Below are positions 34,775 through 45,200 of a stretch of 64,000 nt of DNA, in pieces. Origin of the DNA: Aedes albopictus (Eukaryota; Arthropoda; Insecta; Diptera; Culicidae); NCBI RefSeq assembly GCF_035046485.1, contig NC_085138.1, positions 88,523,228-88,587,227 of the forward strand, written 5' to 3'. The notes beneath the pieces were generated by a model that saw only the letters and a program-made list of their open reading frames with translations, was not told the origin of the DNA and did not search any database. The stretch's first letter is position 1. Every line of letters starts with the position of its first letter. Both the position numbers and the translations under genes were made by a program.

Positions 34775-35440
34775 TTAAGTTAAAAAGGAAATTCCTGAAC
34801 GACTTCTTTTAAGAATCCCTTAAATAATTTTCGGATAAGCACTTGGAAATTCTGGAGGAACCTTTCGATAAATCCCTGGAGAAGTCTTCAAGAGAACTAC
34901 TGGCGCAATTTTCTTAGAAATTCCGAAGTTAATTCTTCTGTGCAATTATTAGGATTCTTGGCAGAATCTTTTGAAAAACTCCTGGAGAATCCTCCGGAAA
35001 AAACTGATGGTGAAATCCTCAAACAAATTTTCAGAAAATCTTATGATGAACTTCAGGACTAATAATCACAGGAAATTCTGAAGTAACCCTTGAAGGGATT
35101 CTATGCAGGATTCTGGAGGAATTTCTAGAGGAGTCTTTGAAAATCCATGAAAGATTTCGTCAAAGAACTCTCGGAGAAATTTCTGAATGATTTTTGGAGT
35201 CATTTATGGAAAAGTTTATGACCAAATCTGCTGACAAATTTTTGGAAGAATTTAATGACAAAGTCATTTGATAAACATAAAAGGAGTTTTTGACGGAATC
35301 CTTAGAGAAATAAATAGAGGAATTTTAGAAAAAAAAAATATTGCAAACATTTCTGGTGGAAGTCCTGTAGGAATCATCAGAGGAAGTTCAGGAGAAATTA
35401 TTGCAAAGTTTTTGAAGGAATTCTTGTAAAATCTAGGAGA
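34775..35440. repeat. Degenerate 12-bp-module block inside the CCCGAGCAG element
   Basis: 'ggaaattcctgaac', 'ttctggaggaa' and 'gaatttctgaag' variants. A similar block (34300-34455) lies just outside the element, so one possibility is insertion into or capture of this repeat. Confidence 0.6.
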
Positions 35441-35444
35441 AATA

Positions 35445-35546
35445 CACAAGTAACAATGATAGCTGAATAACAGCTTATTCAGCTTTTTTTATATCAAGCT
35501 TAAGAGCGATTTATTCATCCATTGTACTACAATGATGTTTGTTGGG
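35445..35546. mobile_element. Probable 102-bp MITE with 2-bp TA duplication
   Basis: Left end CACAAGTAACAATGAT and the complement of the right end, CCCAACAAACATCATT, are weakly matched. TA occurs on both sides (35443-35444, 35547-35548). The inside is a hairpin (TAGCTGAATAAC and AGCTTATTCAGC). Its left end resembles CCCAAGTAAC TIRs. Weak call. Confidence 0.4.
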
Positions 35547-36289
35547 TATTCGACATAATTCTTGAATCCAGGGAAAAATCGGAGGAAGTTGAGCATTCTA
35601 AAAATTCTTCAGTTTCTATGCTGAAAAAAAAAACAATTAAATTATAATTAAAACAATTAAAGTATAACAGTTTATAAATTTCAAGGGGAAATCGAAGCTT
35701 GTCGTATTTGATAATATAGAAATTACTAAAGTTCGAATATCTTGTGACTTCAAATCTCTTAAGGTCCCATTATACATGACAAATATTTGGCCAAACAAGC
35801 CCAACAAATGACCAACACAACGAAAATCATGGCAACCTCGGATGAATGTCGGATTACAATGGCAAATATTTGTCATTATGACAAACAGTCTAATAGACAA
35901 AGCGAATAATTTTATATTTGTGAGACAAAGCGAATAATTTTATATAATAACTATTATAACTTATTTAGTAACGAGTTCGGTAACATAGCAAATTCTGCTC
36001 TCCGATTATTACCAATAACATATTAATATCAAAATTTGTTATTGAAATATTTCCCGAATTCACTGTTATTAACTTGTTATTGAAACTAACAAAACAAGTT
36101 ATTGAAATGGTTTTCCAGGAACATTTTTTTGTTATGGAATTTGTTATTTTGCCGCTTATGACAGACAAGTTTATAACACAATATGATATGGTAATAACTT
36201 AAAAATAATCGACTTTATTATTCAGTTATTTTGCCCAAATAACACAACTCCTTATGCTGTTGTTATTCTCTTCTGCTCGGGAACGAATA

Positions 36290-38095
36290 TATTAAGGAAT
36301 CTTGGAAAAAATAAAGAAACAATTTTCAAGATATTTTCGGACCATATTGTCCTCGATTCAACTTTCGCCCCACAATACCCCAGATCATCCTACCACAGAA
36401 ACACATCGCGGCCCTCAGCACAGACGATGAGCCTAGGTGACGGTGGCAGCGAAAAAAGTCTTGTCCAGCAATTTGCATCAGCCATATAGCTGTGCTGCTG
36501 GGAAATTCGCCACTTACCGACCACCGACCGGACCGACGAGCCACCACAATTGACTTGTAATTTCGCTCCTTTATCCCTCTCAGCTTGTAAAAAAAAACAA
36601 GCCGAGGCTGAATTTGGCTTTTGTTCTTATCCGCGCCGCGCGCGTCCGTAAACGCCCCCCATGTTTATTGTTGTATACCTACCAGGTAGATAGATATCGG
36701 CGGGCGGGGAGATGGTCCTTTTAGGTTGCGCTCGCTCAACGGAAAAGGTAAAACCGAATCATAGGCCTACTTTTTTTTTGGGGAAGAGGATTTATACGGA
36801 TGAGAGGTGCGCGGTTACAGAAGTGCGTCACAAAATGGTTTGAATGAATCGTTGGGGGGTTGGGAAGGAGAAAAAATAAGTTCGAAGTGTAACCGTTAAA
36901 TTAATGGCTTGTAGGAATGGGCACACAATTTCATGCAAATTGTTCTTGAAGAACATTAGGCAGTGCTACTTTAGAGTGATTTGAGTTTTATAAGGTGGCA
37001 CTGGAAATTGATGCTCTAGTTGTCTACCATCGTTTCCCAAGCTTAGCCTTTGCCACCCCCCGTTCTTATCTTACTTTTCAGTGAGACGTTCGACGGCGTC
37101 TAATTATGTCAATTAAAATCACTTATGATAGGAGAACTCAATAACATGTTAATGAATAGAGAAACTGTACTCTGATGTTCGAGAGTTGTGTTCAAATACT
37201 TTGGAATTTCTCTCCGGAATTAATCAAAATTAGCTATCAATGACGAATGTACAGGTGCTATCCATCGTATCCGAGTTACTTCAATTAGAAACAACTCATA
37301 GCTACAAATGCGAAAATTTCACGCCACTCTGATTCCGCAAATTAACGATAATCCCCATGTCTGGACCAAGCGGTCGTGTAATTCACTTCACACCGGTGAA
37401 GTCTCCCTTTTATAGAATTTCCCTCGATCCAGACAGACGTGCACTTACCCTCACAGCTGTCAGTGTTTCTTTTTGGAATTGAACAACAGTGACATCACTT
37501 GAGGAGACCACCATGACTGGATGGCAAATGTGTCGCCATACTTCTTCCAACTACTGGTGACGACAACGCGGTGGGCGTGCAATGACGTCGACGATGGTCC
37601 CCGGTGTCAGAAACCCATCCATCACCACCTCGTTTTTCCAGGAGTATCTGTACTACAGATTCTGTAGGTATGCATGCGGGGTACATGACTAGGTCGGTAA
37701 ATACGTACCTTATTTGCCGGTACAACTGGTAGGCTGCTGTTGCATGATGTCGCTACTGACTGGGATGAATATATTCACTGATCCACACACCCCCATCTAC
37801 CCATGCCGCCGATCTGTTGGACGCGGCATGGAGTGTGGCGTCAAGTCAACATAAGGTTGTAAATTTGCCACATTTTAACTGCTAGTGACAGTCGCGTTGC
37901 ACTTTATTACCTTCATATTTTTGGTGATGAACAGTGGGAGTTTTGTGGATGGAGTAGGGGTCAAAACACCAAGGTGGCGCAGTGGACCGTCGTAAGCGAT
38001 CGCTATCCTGAGCGACTTCCCGATATAGCCTTGACCCAGTTTCGTAGCCAAAAATTTACTCAAAGAAGGGGGGGTTTCGATTTGTTACACGTGAA
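36290..38095. other. No gene recognised
   Basis: Relatively repeat-poor DNA with G/C-rich patches (about 36620-36720). Open frames of 60-76 codons have no recognisable domain. Candidate host intergenic DNA. Confidence 0.45.
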
Positions 38096-38102
38096 TCCCA
38101 AA

Positions 38103-38200
38103 CAATAGCTCTGCCGGAAGTTCGTCTTTCCGACAAGCCTTGTTTTTCTTCAGTCCTCTAACTACTGTCGTGACCTCGTCTAACGTTGGAGGTTCCAGTC
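38103..38200 (-). pseudogene. RTE-like reverse transcriptase linker fragment
   Basis: Minus-strand reading gives LEPPTLDEVTTVVRGL and KKNKACRKDELPAELL, the segment just before the reverse transcriptase domain in RTE-type non-LTR elements (family form 'LKNNKA.G.D.IPAELLK'). No other domain is attached. It lies beside the 3' end of the I-like element and predates it. Confidence 0.55.
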
Positions 38201-38249
38201 TGTCGCTCTACCGTAAAGTGGTACGACCAGAGAAATTTCGGAACATCGG

Positions 38250-40740
38250 CTAGAAACGGGATTGAACCGTTTTATTTTTTTTTTTTTCGGGATGATCCCA
38301 TTTTATTTTTTTATTAGGCACAATAGCAAATACAGCATAACAGAAATGATTGGAAATTAATCTAGTCATATTTTTAATCAAGTTCTGGTTAAAGTTGAGT
38401 TGACTAAACCAAGGTTTATCGCTTGTTTTAGGTAATATTGAGTAGCAATACCTGCCCAGGTCATCTTCAGTCCATTTTTGTTGCCATTTATTTTGTATGT
38501 ATCTTTTGATCATGGGTAGGTATTCTTCATTGTGGATGGGACGCTCAAAGAAATCTCCTGTTAATGCTCCCGCTTTTGCGAGATCGTCAGCTGACTCATT
38601 GCCATTTATGTCACAATGAGCCGGGACCCACAAAAACTTTATAACATATCCATCAGAGTATAGCATTCTTAGAATACGTTTGATCTGCATGACGATTACG
38701 TTTGTATGTTTGTTAACTACACAAGAAGATAGGGCTTTGAGTGTACTCATACTATCGGTGCAAATCAAATAGAATCCTTGGGGAAGATCATTTATTATTT
38801 GACACGTTTGCTGAATTGCCAAGGCTTCTGCGCAAAATATTGATGCTGGAGGTTCAAGTTTGTAGCTACGCCTGATAGTCTTGTGGAACAATCCGAAACC
38901 TACATTGTCATTAGATTTTGAACCATCTGTGAAGAAAATATTTTCTAGTGGTACATTTTCTGTTTTGTTTCGGAACGCGTTAACTGCTAATTGTTCATGC
39001 CAACAATCAGCAATGTTTTGAAACTCTTCGTGTAAGGATAGATCGATGTGAGGAACAAATATTAAATCTTCAATTTCAAAATTGGTGGTGCATGTATGTA
39101 TACTTGTGTAAACGTTCATTTCGGTAAGAGCGTTGTAGAGCGCGGCAAGATGGTGTTCAGGTTTCAAATTTTTAAGAACAGAGAGGTCACTGTTGAGTTG
39201 GTGGTCCGTAGTAATGCTTTTTACGAGAAACCGTATATTTAACTCTTCAAATCTTAACATCAAAGGTTTAATGCCAGCCATAACTTCCAAAGAACGAGTG
39301 TGGGTAGACATCATGCTTCCAAGACATATTCGGATGGCTCTGTATTGAACGCGCTCCAGCTTCAAAATATGAGTTTTAGCGGCACTGCAGAACGTTATAC
39401 TACCATATTCCATTACAGAGAGTATGGTAGTCTTATATAAAGTAATCATGTCGGAAGGATGGGCTCCCCACCAGGTACTACAAATCGTTCTCAAGAAGTT
39501 TATTCTTTTTTGACATTTTCTAACAATTTCTCTTATTTGACACTTTCGATCAAACCAAATTCGCAAGTATTTGTGTGATTCAACTAACTTTAGCTCAATT
39601 CCATCCATCAAAATCTTCATCTCAGGAATTTTATGTTTCTTAGAAAATACCATCAGTTCGGTTTTGCTGCTGGAGAAGGATAAGCCATTTGAGATTGACC
39701 ATGATTCGAGATTTTGTATCGTGTGTTGGATGTGAGTTCTAGCGATCTCATCATCTTTTTCAGAAATCCATATGATTGCATCGTCGGCGAACTGTACGAG
39801 CTCACAGTCATCGGGAATACAGGAGTCTATATCTTTAAAATATACATTGTACAAAAGAGAGGACAAGCACGATCCTTGCGGGACACCAATGTATCCTGTA
39901 CGAGTTACTTTAGTATGCCCGTTAACAATGAAGTGCATTTGTTTCGTTTTCAGAAGTGTGAATAAGAAATCGCTAATTTGAAGGGGAAATCCTACAGATA
40001 TTAATTTGCGGTATAAAATATCAATGCAGATGGAGTCGAATGCTCCTGAAATATCTAAAAACAAGGCAGTCAGGTTTTCTTTTTTGGCAAATGCTACTTG
40101 AATAGCAGTAGAAAATTTTGCTAAGCAATCACGTGTGCCTCGTGCTCGTCTAAAGCCGTACTGTGTGGCTGAAAAAATATTACGCCTTTCCGCCCAGTGT
40201 TCCATACGAACTAGCAGCATTTTTTCAAAGGCTTTCCTATCACATACTAGAAGTGAAATGGGTCGATAAGAGTTATGATCCGTAGCATTTTTTCCTGGCT
40301 TCAAAATTGGGAGCACTTTTACTTCATACCATGTTTGGGGACAAGTGTTCAGTTTGAAAAAGTCGTTGTATAGCTGTAGTAAAAGTTGTTTAGCATTTAC
40401 CGGTAAGTTTTTCAATAAAGCAAACTTGATATCATCAATTCCTGGCGCGTTATTTTCTGCCTGAATTAAGGCAGATTCTAATTCTTCCATGTTGAAAGCC
40501 TTTGTCAAATCGCTGTTATCATCTAATCCGTCAATGGTGGCAACATCGGGTTTCTCGTTATGTACAAATAGGGAACAAATTTTACTACTGAACGGTGTAA
40601 TCCATTCTTCTGAATAGCTATTCAGATTTTCTCTAGGAGCTGAACAGTTGCGCATGTTTTTGGCAATTGACCACAAAGATCGAAGAGATGTATCTTTGTC
40701 GAATGATTCCACTAGCTGTTTCCAATACCCACTTTTTAGT
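38250..40740 (-). pseudogene. I-like ORF2, reverse transcriptase and RNase H part (one frameshift from endonuclease)
   Basis: From the first ATG after the frameshift (40712) there are 820 codons. Reverse transcriptase motifs: FLDISGAFDS (residues ~218-227), GVPQGS (~275), FADDAIIW (~308). RNase H: FFTDGS (~594), AEA (~629), TDS (~652), WVPAHCDINGNESADDLA (~694-712). The protein would copy element RNA at a nicked target. The frame joins the endonuclease part after a run of five A (40733-40737), where one extra base shifts it. The C-terminus is odd: after NHF, where the related fragment at 22 kb continues with a zinc motif, it runs into the 3' untranslated region, through the A-tail (KKKNK) and out into flanking DNA before stopping at 38250. 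The catalytic residues look intact; the frameshift and lost C-terminus argue that the copy is dead. Confidence 0.85.
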
Positions 40741-41787
40741 TTTGAACAACCTTTTTGATTCAGCCTCCACTTTTTTGTAATTTAGAAAATCCTCAGACCT
40801 CCCCAGAGCTCTAAATTGTTTAAATGCGTTTGTACGTTTTTTCAACATTTTTGAACATTCCCAATCCCACCAAATTGTAGGATTATTGCGAACACCTCCA
40901 GTCATAGGAATCGGCTTAGTTTGGCTTTCTATTGCAACTTGTTTTATGGTATCAATCAGAACTTTGTGTAATGCAAGAGGATCTTCAAAATGGCCCAGAC
41001 TAGAGACGATTGTACTTAATTTCCGCCTATATCTGTCCCAATCCATGTACTTCGTCAAATCGTAGTTCGTTGTGGTATTCGGTTCGGTTTCACTAGATTG
41101 AAGCGACACAATTATTGGCAAGTGGTCGCTTCCTGATGGATCATCGATAACTCTCCACGAACAGTTCAAAGCTAATCTAGATGTGCATAACGACAAATCT
41201 AATCTACTGCACTGTTGGTTAGGACATGCAATTCTAGTTATTTCTCCAGTGTTCAAAATTACAAGATTGAATTCATCAGTCAGGTCGTAGATCGTTTTTG
41301 CTCTGCTACCATCTACAAGTTCACCCCACGCACATCCTTTAGAATTAAAATCCCCTAAGAGCATCAAAGGTGGAGGAAGAGAGTCTACAATATGTTTGAG
41401 GTCGTTGTATCTGAGGTTAACATTGGGAGGAATATAGAGTGACGCAATTGTTAGTGTAAGGGACTTTAATTTAACCGTGGCCGCAACTATTTCAACAGGA
41501 GAGGATTGTTCAATATCGATCCGATTGAATTCAATCCCGTGTTTGAAACCCAGCAAGACAACTCCATAGGGTTGATCTCTATCGCTTCTGATTATGTTAA
41601 AACGAGGTACATAGAAATGTTTGTCTTCTGTTAGCCATGTTTCCGATATGGCGAACACTTGTACTTGATTAAAGTTAATGAGGGATCTGAGATTTGCTAT
41701 CTTGGGGAGAATACTATGCGCATTCCATTGAAGCAAGCATATTTGATTAGGAGTGGCGTTAGACATCATTAGCAGTAATGAACGCAA
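40633..41787 (-). pseudogene. I-like ORF2, endonuclease part
   Basis: An apurinic-endonuclease-like domain: LLQWNAHSI near the start, ISETWL, LLGDFNSKG near residue 142 and SGSDHLPI near residue 218 supply the N, E, D-N and S-D-H catalytic positions of the family. It nicks target DNA to prime reverse transcription. One irregular spot, DQPYGVVLLG, has a changed glycine motif. The frame after FKTKK is wrong; the true continuation (KSGYWKQLVESF) lies one frame over and leads into the reverse transcriptase entry. Start chosen at the first ATG, 41787; the spacer to ORF1 was short before later insertions. Confidence 0.85.
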
Positions 41788-41825
41788 GGAGGGGCACGTG
41801 AACGATAATCTTTTCCCAGATTATA

Positions 41826-41950
41826 CAGTGACCCCACAATTTATGAATCGGAAAAAATGACCACAGTTTATGGATCACTCCATTTGATCAACATGGTGAT
41901 TCATAAATAGTGTACAAAAATTAAGGTGATTCATCGGTGTGGGGTCACTG
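41826..41950. mobile_element. 125-bp mariner-type MITE, TIR CAGTGACCCCACA, TA duplication
   Basis: Left end CAGTGACCCCACAATTTATG and the complement CAGTGACCCCACA of the right end, with TA at 41824-41825 and 41951-41952. A CAGTG start with TA duplication is typical of Tc1/mariner. It lies 38 bp upstream of the ORF2 start in the I-like element. Confidence 0.88.
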
Positions 41951-42052
41951 TACTGAACAGGGGCATCATGCTTTCTACAACAGACATCATCGTGTTAGAA
42001 ACACGGAGTACAGAGCACATCATACGAATCAACTGCACGCAGAACTCGATGT

Positions 42053-42226
42053 ACACAGCGCAACGAGTAACTTTCACGCAGCGACCGAAAAGACAAAAGA
42101 ATTTTCACGCAGATTTGTGTAACACTGGATCAACACAAAAAATGTGCTGATCCGGTGTTACACAAATCTGCGTGAAAATTCTTTTGTCTTTTCGGTCGCT
42201 GCGTGAAAGTTACTCGTGTGCTGTGT
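42053..42226. repeat. 174-bp near-perfect hairpin
   Basis: Arms of about 72 bp (ACACAGC... through CACGCAGATTTGTGTAACAC) are reverse complements with few mismatches around a loop near 42125-42150 that itself folds (GGATCA/TGATCC). Ends ACACAGC and GCTGTGT. No clear target duplication, although TGT occurs on both sides. Probably a MITE. Confidence 0.75.
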
Positions 42227-42238
42227 TGCTTCATTTAA

Positions 42239-45200
42239 CCCTTCCGTTACCAACCCCCCCTAACGAGAGTGCGAAAAAATAATCTTTTCGTTATAACTTT
42301 TTTGTTTTTCAATATTTTTCGACCAAATTTTGACACAATAAGCGGATATCCTTCTAATTTGAGGATTTGCTAGGGATTGATGAAATGACCACCTGGTTCC
42401 GGAGTTATTCCGGAATCAAAATGGGTCATTCGATTTGGCCATTTTGGAAAAAGTAAATTTTCGATATGAGAGCCGTTCAGTTTTCAGACCTAAGTGCACT
42501 AGAATGATAGAAAAATTTGTCTAGAAGTTCATCCCGGTCACTACGTGCCTTGGAACCCGTTTTACGGATGTTCCGGGGAACCGGTTCCGAGGTCAATTTT
42601 TGAATATGATTCAATACCATCATGCGACACCTCAAACTTCGTGGTTTTTCAAGATGCATCATTCTGTGCTGTTTTGGCGTTGTCTGAAATACTGGTGGCC
42701 ATTTTGGAACCGGTATTTCAGATTTCCCGGGAATCGGTTCCGATGGCTCCGGGGTCCAATTTTCGAAAGTAAACAAACAGCATCATGCGACATATCAAAC
42801 TTCATGATTTTGAAAATTATGGCATTTTATCATAATGATTAGCCACTTAGGATACATTTGGCCATTATGGAATCGGTATACAGATTTTCCGGAATCCAGT
42901 TCCGGAGCCATGTTTTGAAAATGGTTCAATACCGGCATGCGGCATCTCAAACATCATGATTTTCAAAATACATCATTCTGGACTAATATTGCGTTATCTG
43001 AAATACTGTTGGCCATTTTGGAACCGGTATTCCGGATTTCCCGGGAATCGGTTCCGGTGGTTCCGGGGTCCAATTTTCGAAAATAAACAAACACCATCAT
43101 GCGACATATCAATCTTCATGATTTTGAAAATTATGGCATTTTATCATAATGATTGGCCACTTAGAATACATTTGGCCATTATGGAATCGGTATACAGAAT
43201 TTCCGGAATCCAGTTCCGGGGCCAAGTTTTGAAAATGGTTCAATACCGTCATTCGGCATCTCATACATCGTGATTTTCAAAATACATCATTCTGGGCTAA
43301 TACTGAAATGCTGTTGGCTATGAATTCCGTGAATTCCTCCGAAATTTCCTCCAAGAATTTCTCCAGGAAGTTCCTCCTGAAGTTTTTATGAGTTTATGAG
43401 TTTTTATGAGAATTCCTCCAAGACATTCTGCGGGAAATTTTTCAAGGATTCCTCCACGAATTCTCCCTGGAATTTCCTCAAAATATTCCGCCAGGAGTTC
43501 TTTCGAAAGTTGCTCCTATAGTTCCTTGAGAAATTTCTTCAGGAATTCTCCCAGTAAGTTCCTCTGGGAGTACCACCGAGTATTCCTCAGGAAGTTCCTC
43601 CAGAACTTCCTCCAGGAATCCTTCCAGGAGTTCCTCTAGGAATTCCTCTAGAAGTTCCTCAAGGTATTTTCCCAAAGTTCCTCCGATCAAAAGTTCCTCC
43701 AAGAGTTCTTACGGAAATTTCTCCGGAAGTTCCTTTAAAAAATATTCCGGAAATTATTCCAACATTTTCTCCAGGAGTTCCTTTGAAAATTCCTCCGAGA
43801 ATTCCTCCAGGAACACCTGGAAGAACTTCCAGATGAATTCCTGGAGGAACTTCCAGAGGAATTCCTGGAGGAACTTCCTGCGGAATTCCTGGAGGAACTT
43901 CCAGAGGAATTCCTGGAGGAACTTCCAGAAGAAACCCTGGAGGAATTTCCGGACGAATTCCTAGTGGAATTTCCGGAGGAATTCCTGAAGGAAATTCTGG
44001 AGAGAATTTCCGGAGGAATTTCCGGAGGAAATTCTGGAGAAATTTCCGGAGGAATTTCTGGAGGAATTTCCGGAGGAATTCCTGGAGGAATCTCCGGAGG
44101 AGTTCCTGGAGGAATTTCCGGAGGAATTCCTAGAGGAATTTCCGGAGGAATTCCTGGAGGAATTTTCGGAGGAACTCCTGGAGCAATTTCCGGAGGAATT
44201 CCTGGAGCAATTTCCGGAGGATTTCCTGGAGGAATTTTCGGAGGAATTCCTGGAGGAATTTCCGGAGGAATTCCTGGAGGAATTTCCGGAGGAATTCCTG
44301 GAGGAATTTCCGGAGGAATTTCCGGAGGATTTCCTGGAGGAATTTTCGGAGGAATTCCTGGAGGAATTTTCGGAGGAATTCCTGGAGGAATTTTCGGAGG
44401 AATTCCTGGAGGAATTTCCGGAGGAATTTCCGGAGGAATTTCCGGAGGAATTCCTGGAGGAATTTCCGGAGGAATTCCTGGAGGAATTTTCGGTGGAATT
44501 CCTGGAGGAATTTTCGGAGGAATTTCCGGAGGAATTCCTGGAGGAATTTCCGGAGGAATTCCTGGAGGAATTTCCGGAGGAAGTCCTGGAGGAATTTCCG
44601 GAGGAATTCCTGGAGGAATTTCCGGAGGAATTCCTGGAGGAATTTCCGGAGGAATTCCTGGAGGAATTTCCGGAGGAATTCCTGGAGGAATTTCCGGAGG
44701 AATTCCTGGAGGAATTTCCGGAGGAATTCCTGGAGGAATTTCCGGAGGAATTCCTGGAGGAATTTCCGGAGGAATTCCTGGAGGAATTTCCGGAGGAATT
44801 CCTGGAGGAATTTCCGGAGGAATTCCTGGAGGAATTTCCGGAGGAATTCCTGGAGGAATTTCCGGAGGAATTCCTGGAGGAATTTCCGGAGGAATTCCTG
44901 GAGGAATTTCCGGAGGAATTCCTGGAGGAATATCCGGAGGAATTCCTGGAGGAATTTCCGGAGGAATTCCTGGAGGAATTTCCGGAGGAATTCCTGGAGG
45001 AATTTCCGGAGGAATTCCTGGAGGAATTTCCGGAGGAATTCCTGGAGGAATTTCCGGAGGAATTCCTGGAGGAATTTCCGGAGGAATTCCTGGAGGAATT
45101 TCCGGAGGAATTCCTGGAGGAATTTCCGGAGGAATTCCTGGAGGAATTTCCGGAGGAATTCCTGGAGGAATTTCCGGAGGAATTCCTGGAGGAATTTCCG

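Larger units (their letters stand above)
34456..36281. mobile_element. 1.8-kb element, TIR CCCGAGCAG, 2-bp AA duplication
   Basis: CCCGAGCAGAGGAGAATAGC at the left and the complement of CCCGAGCAGAAGAGAATAAC at the right. AA flanks both sides (34454-34455, 36282-36283). The body is rich in TTATAAC/GTTATT words and carries a minisatellite-like block and a nested short MITE. No transposase frame. The CCC start and 2-bp duplication are shared with the CCCAAGTAAC elements, so it may belong to the same superfamily. Confidence 0.75.

Noticed and set aside
36326..36547. 73-codon minus-strand frame as a host exon
   Set aside because: No recognisable similarity or splice pattern; left as unassigned DNA.
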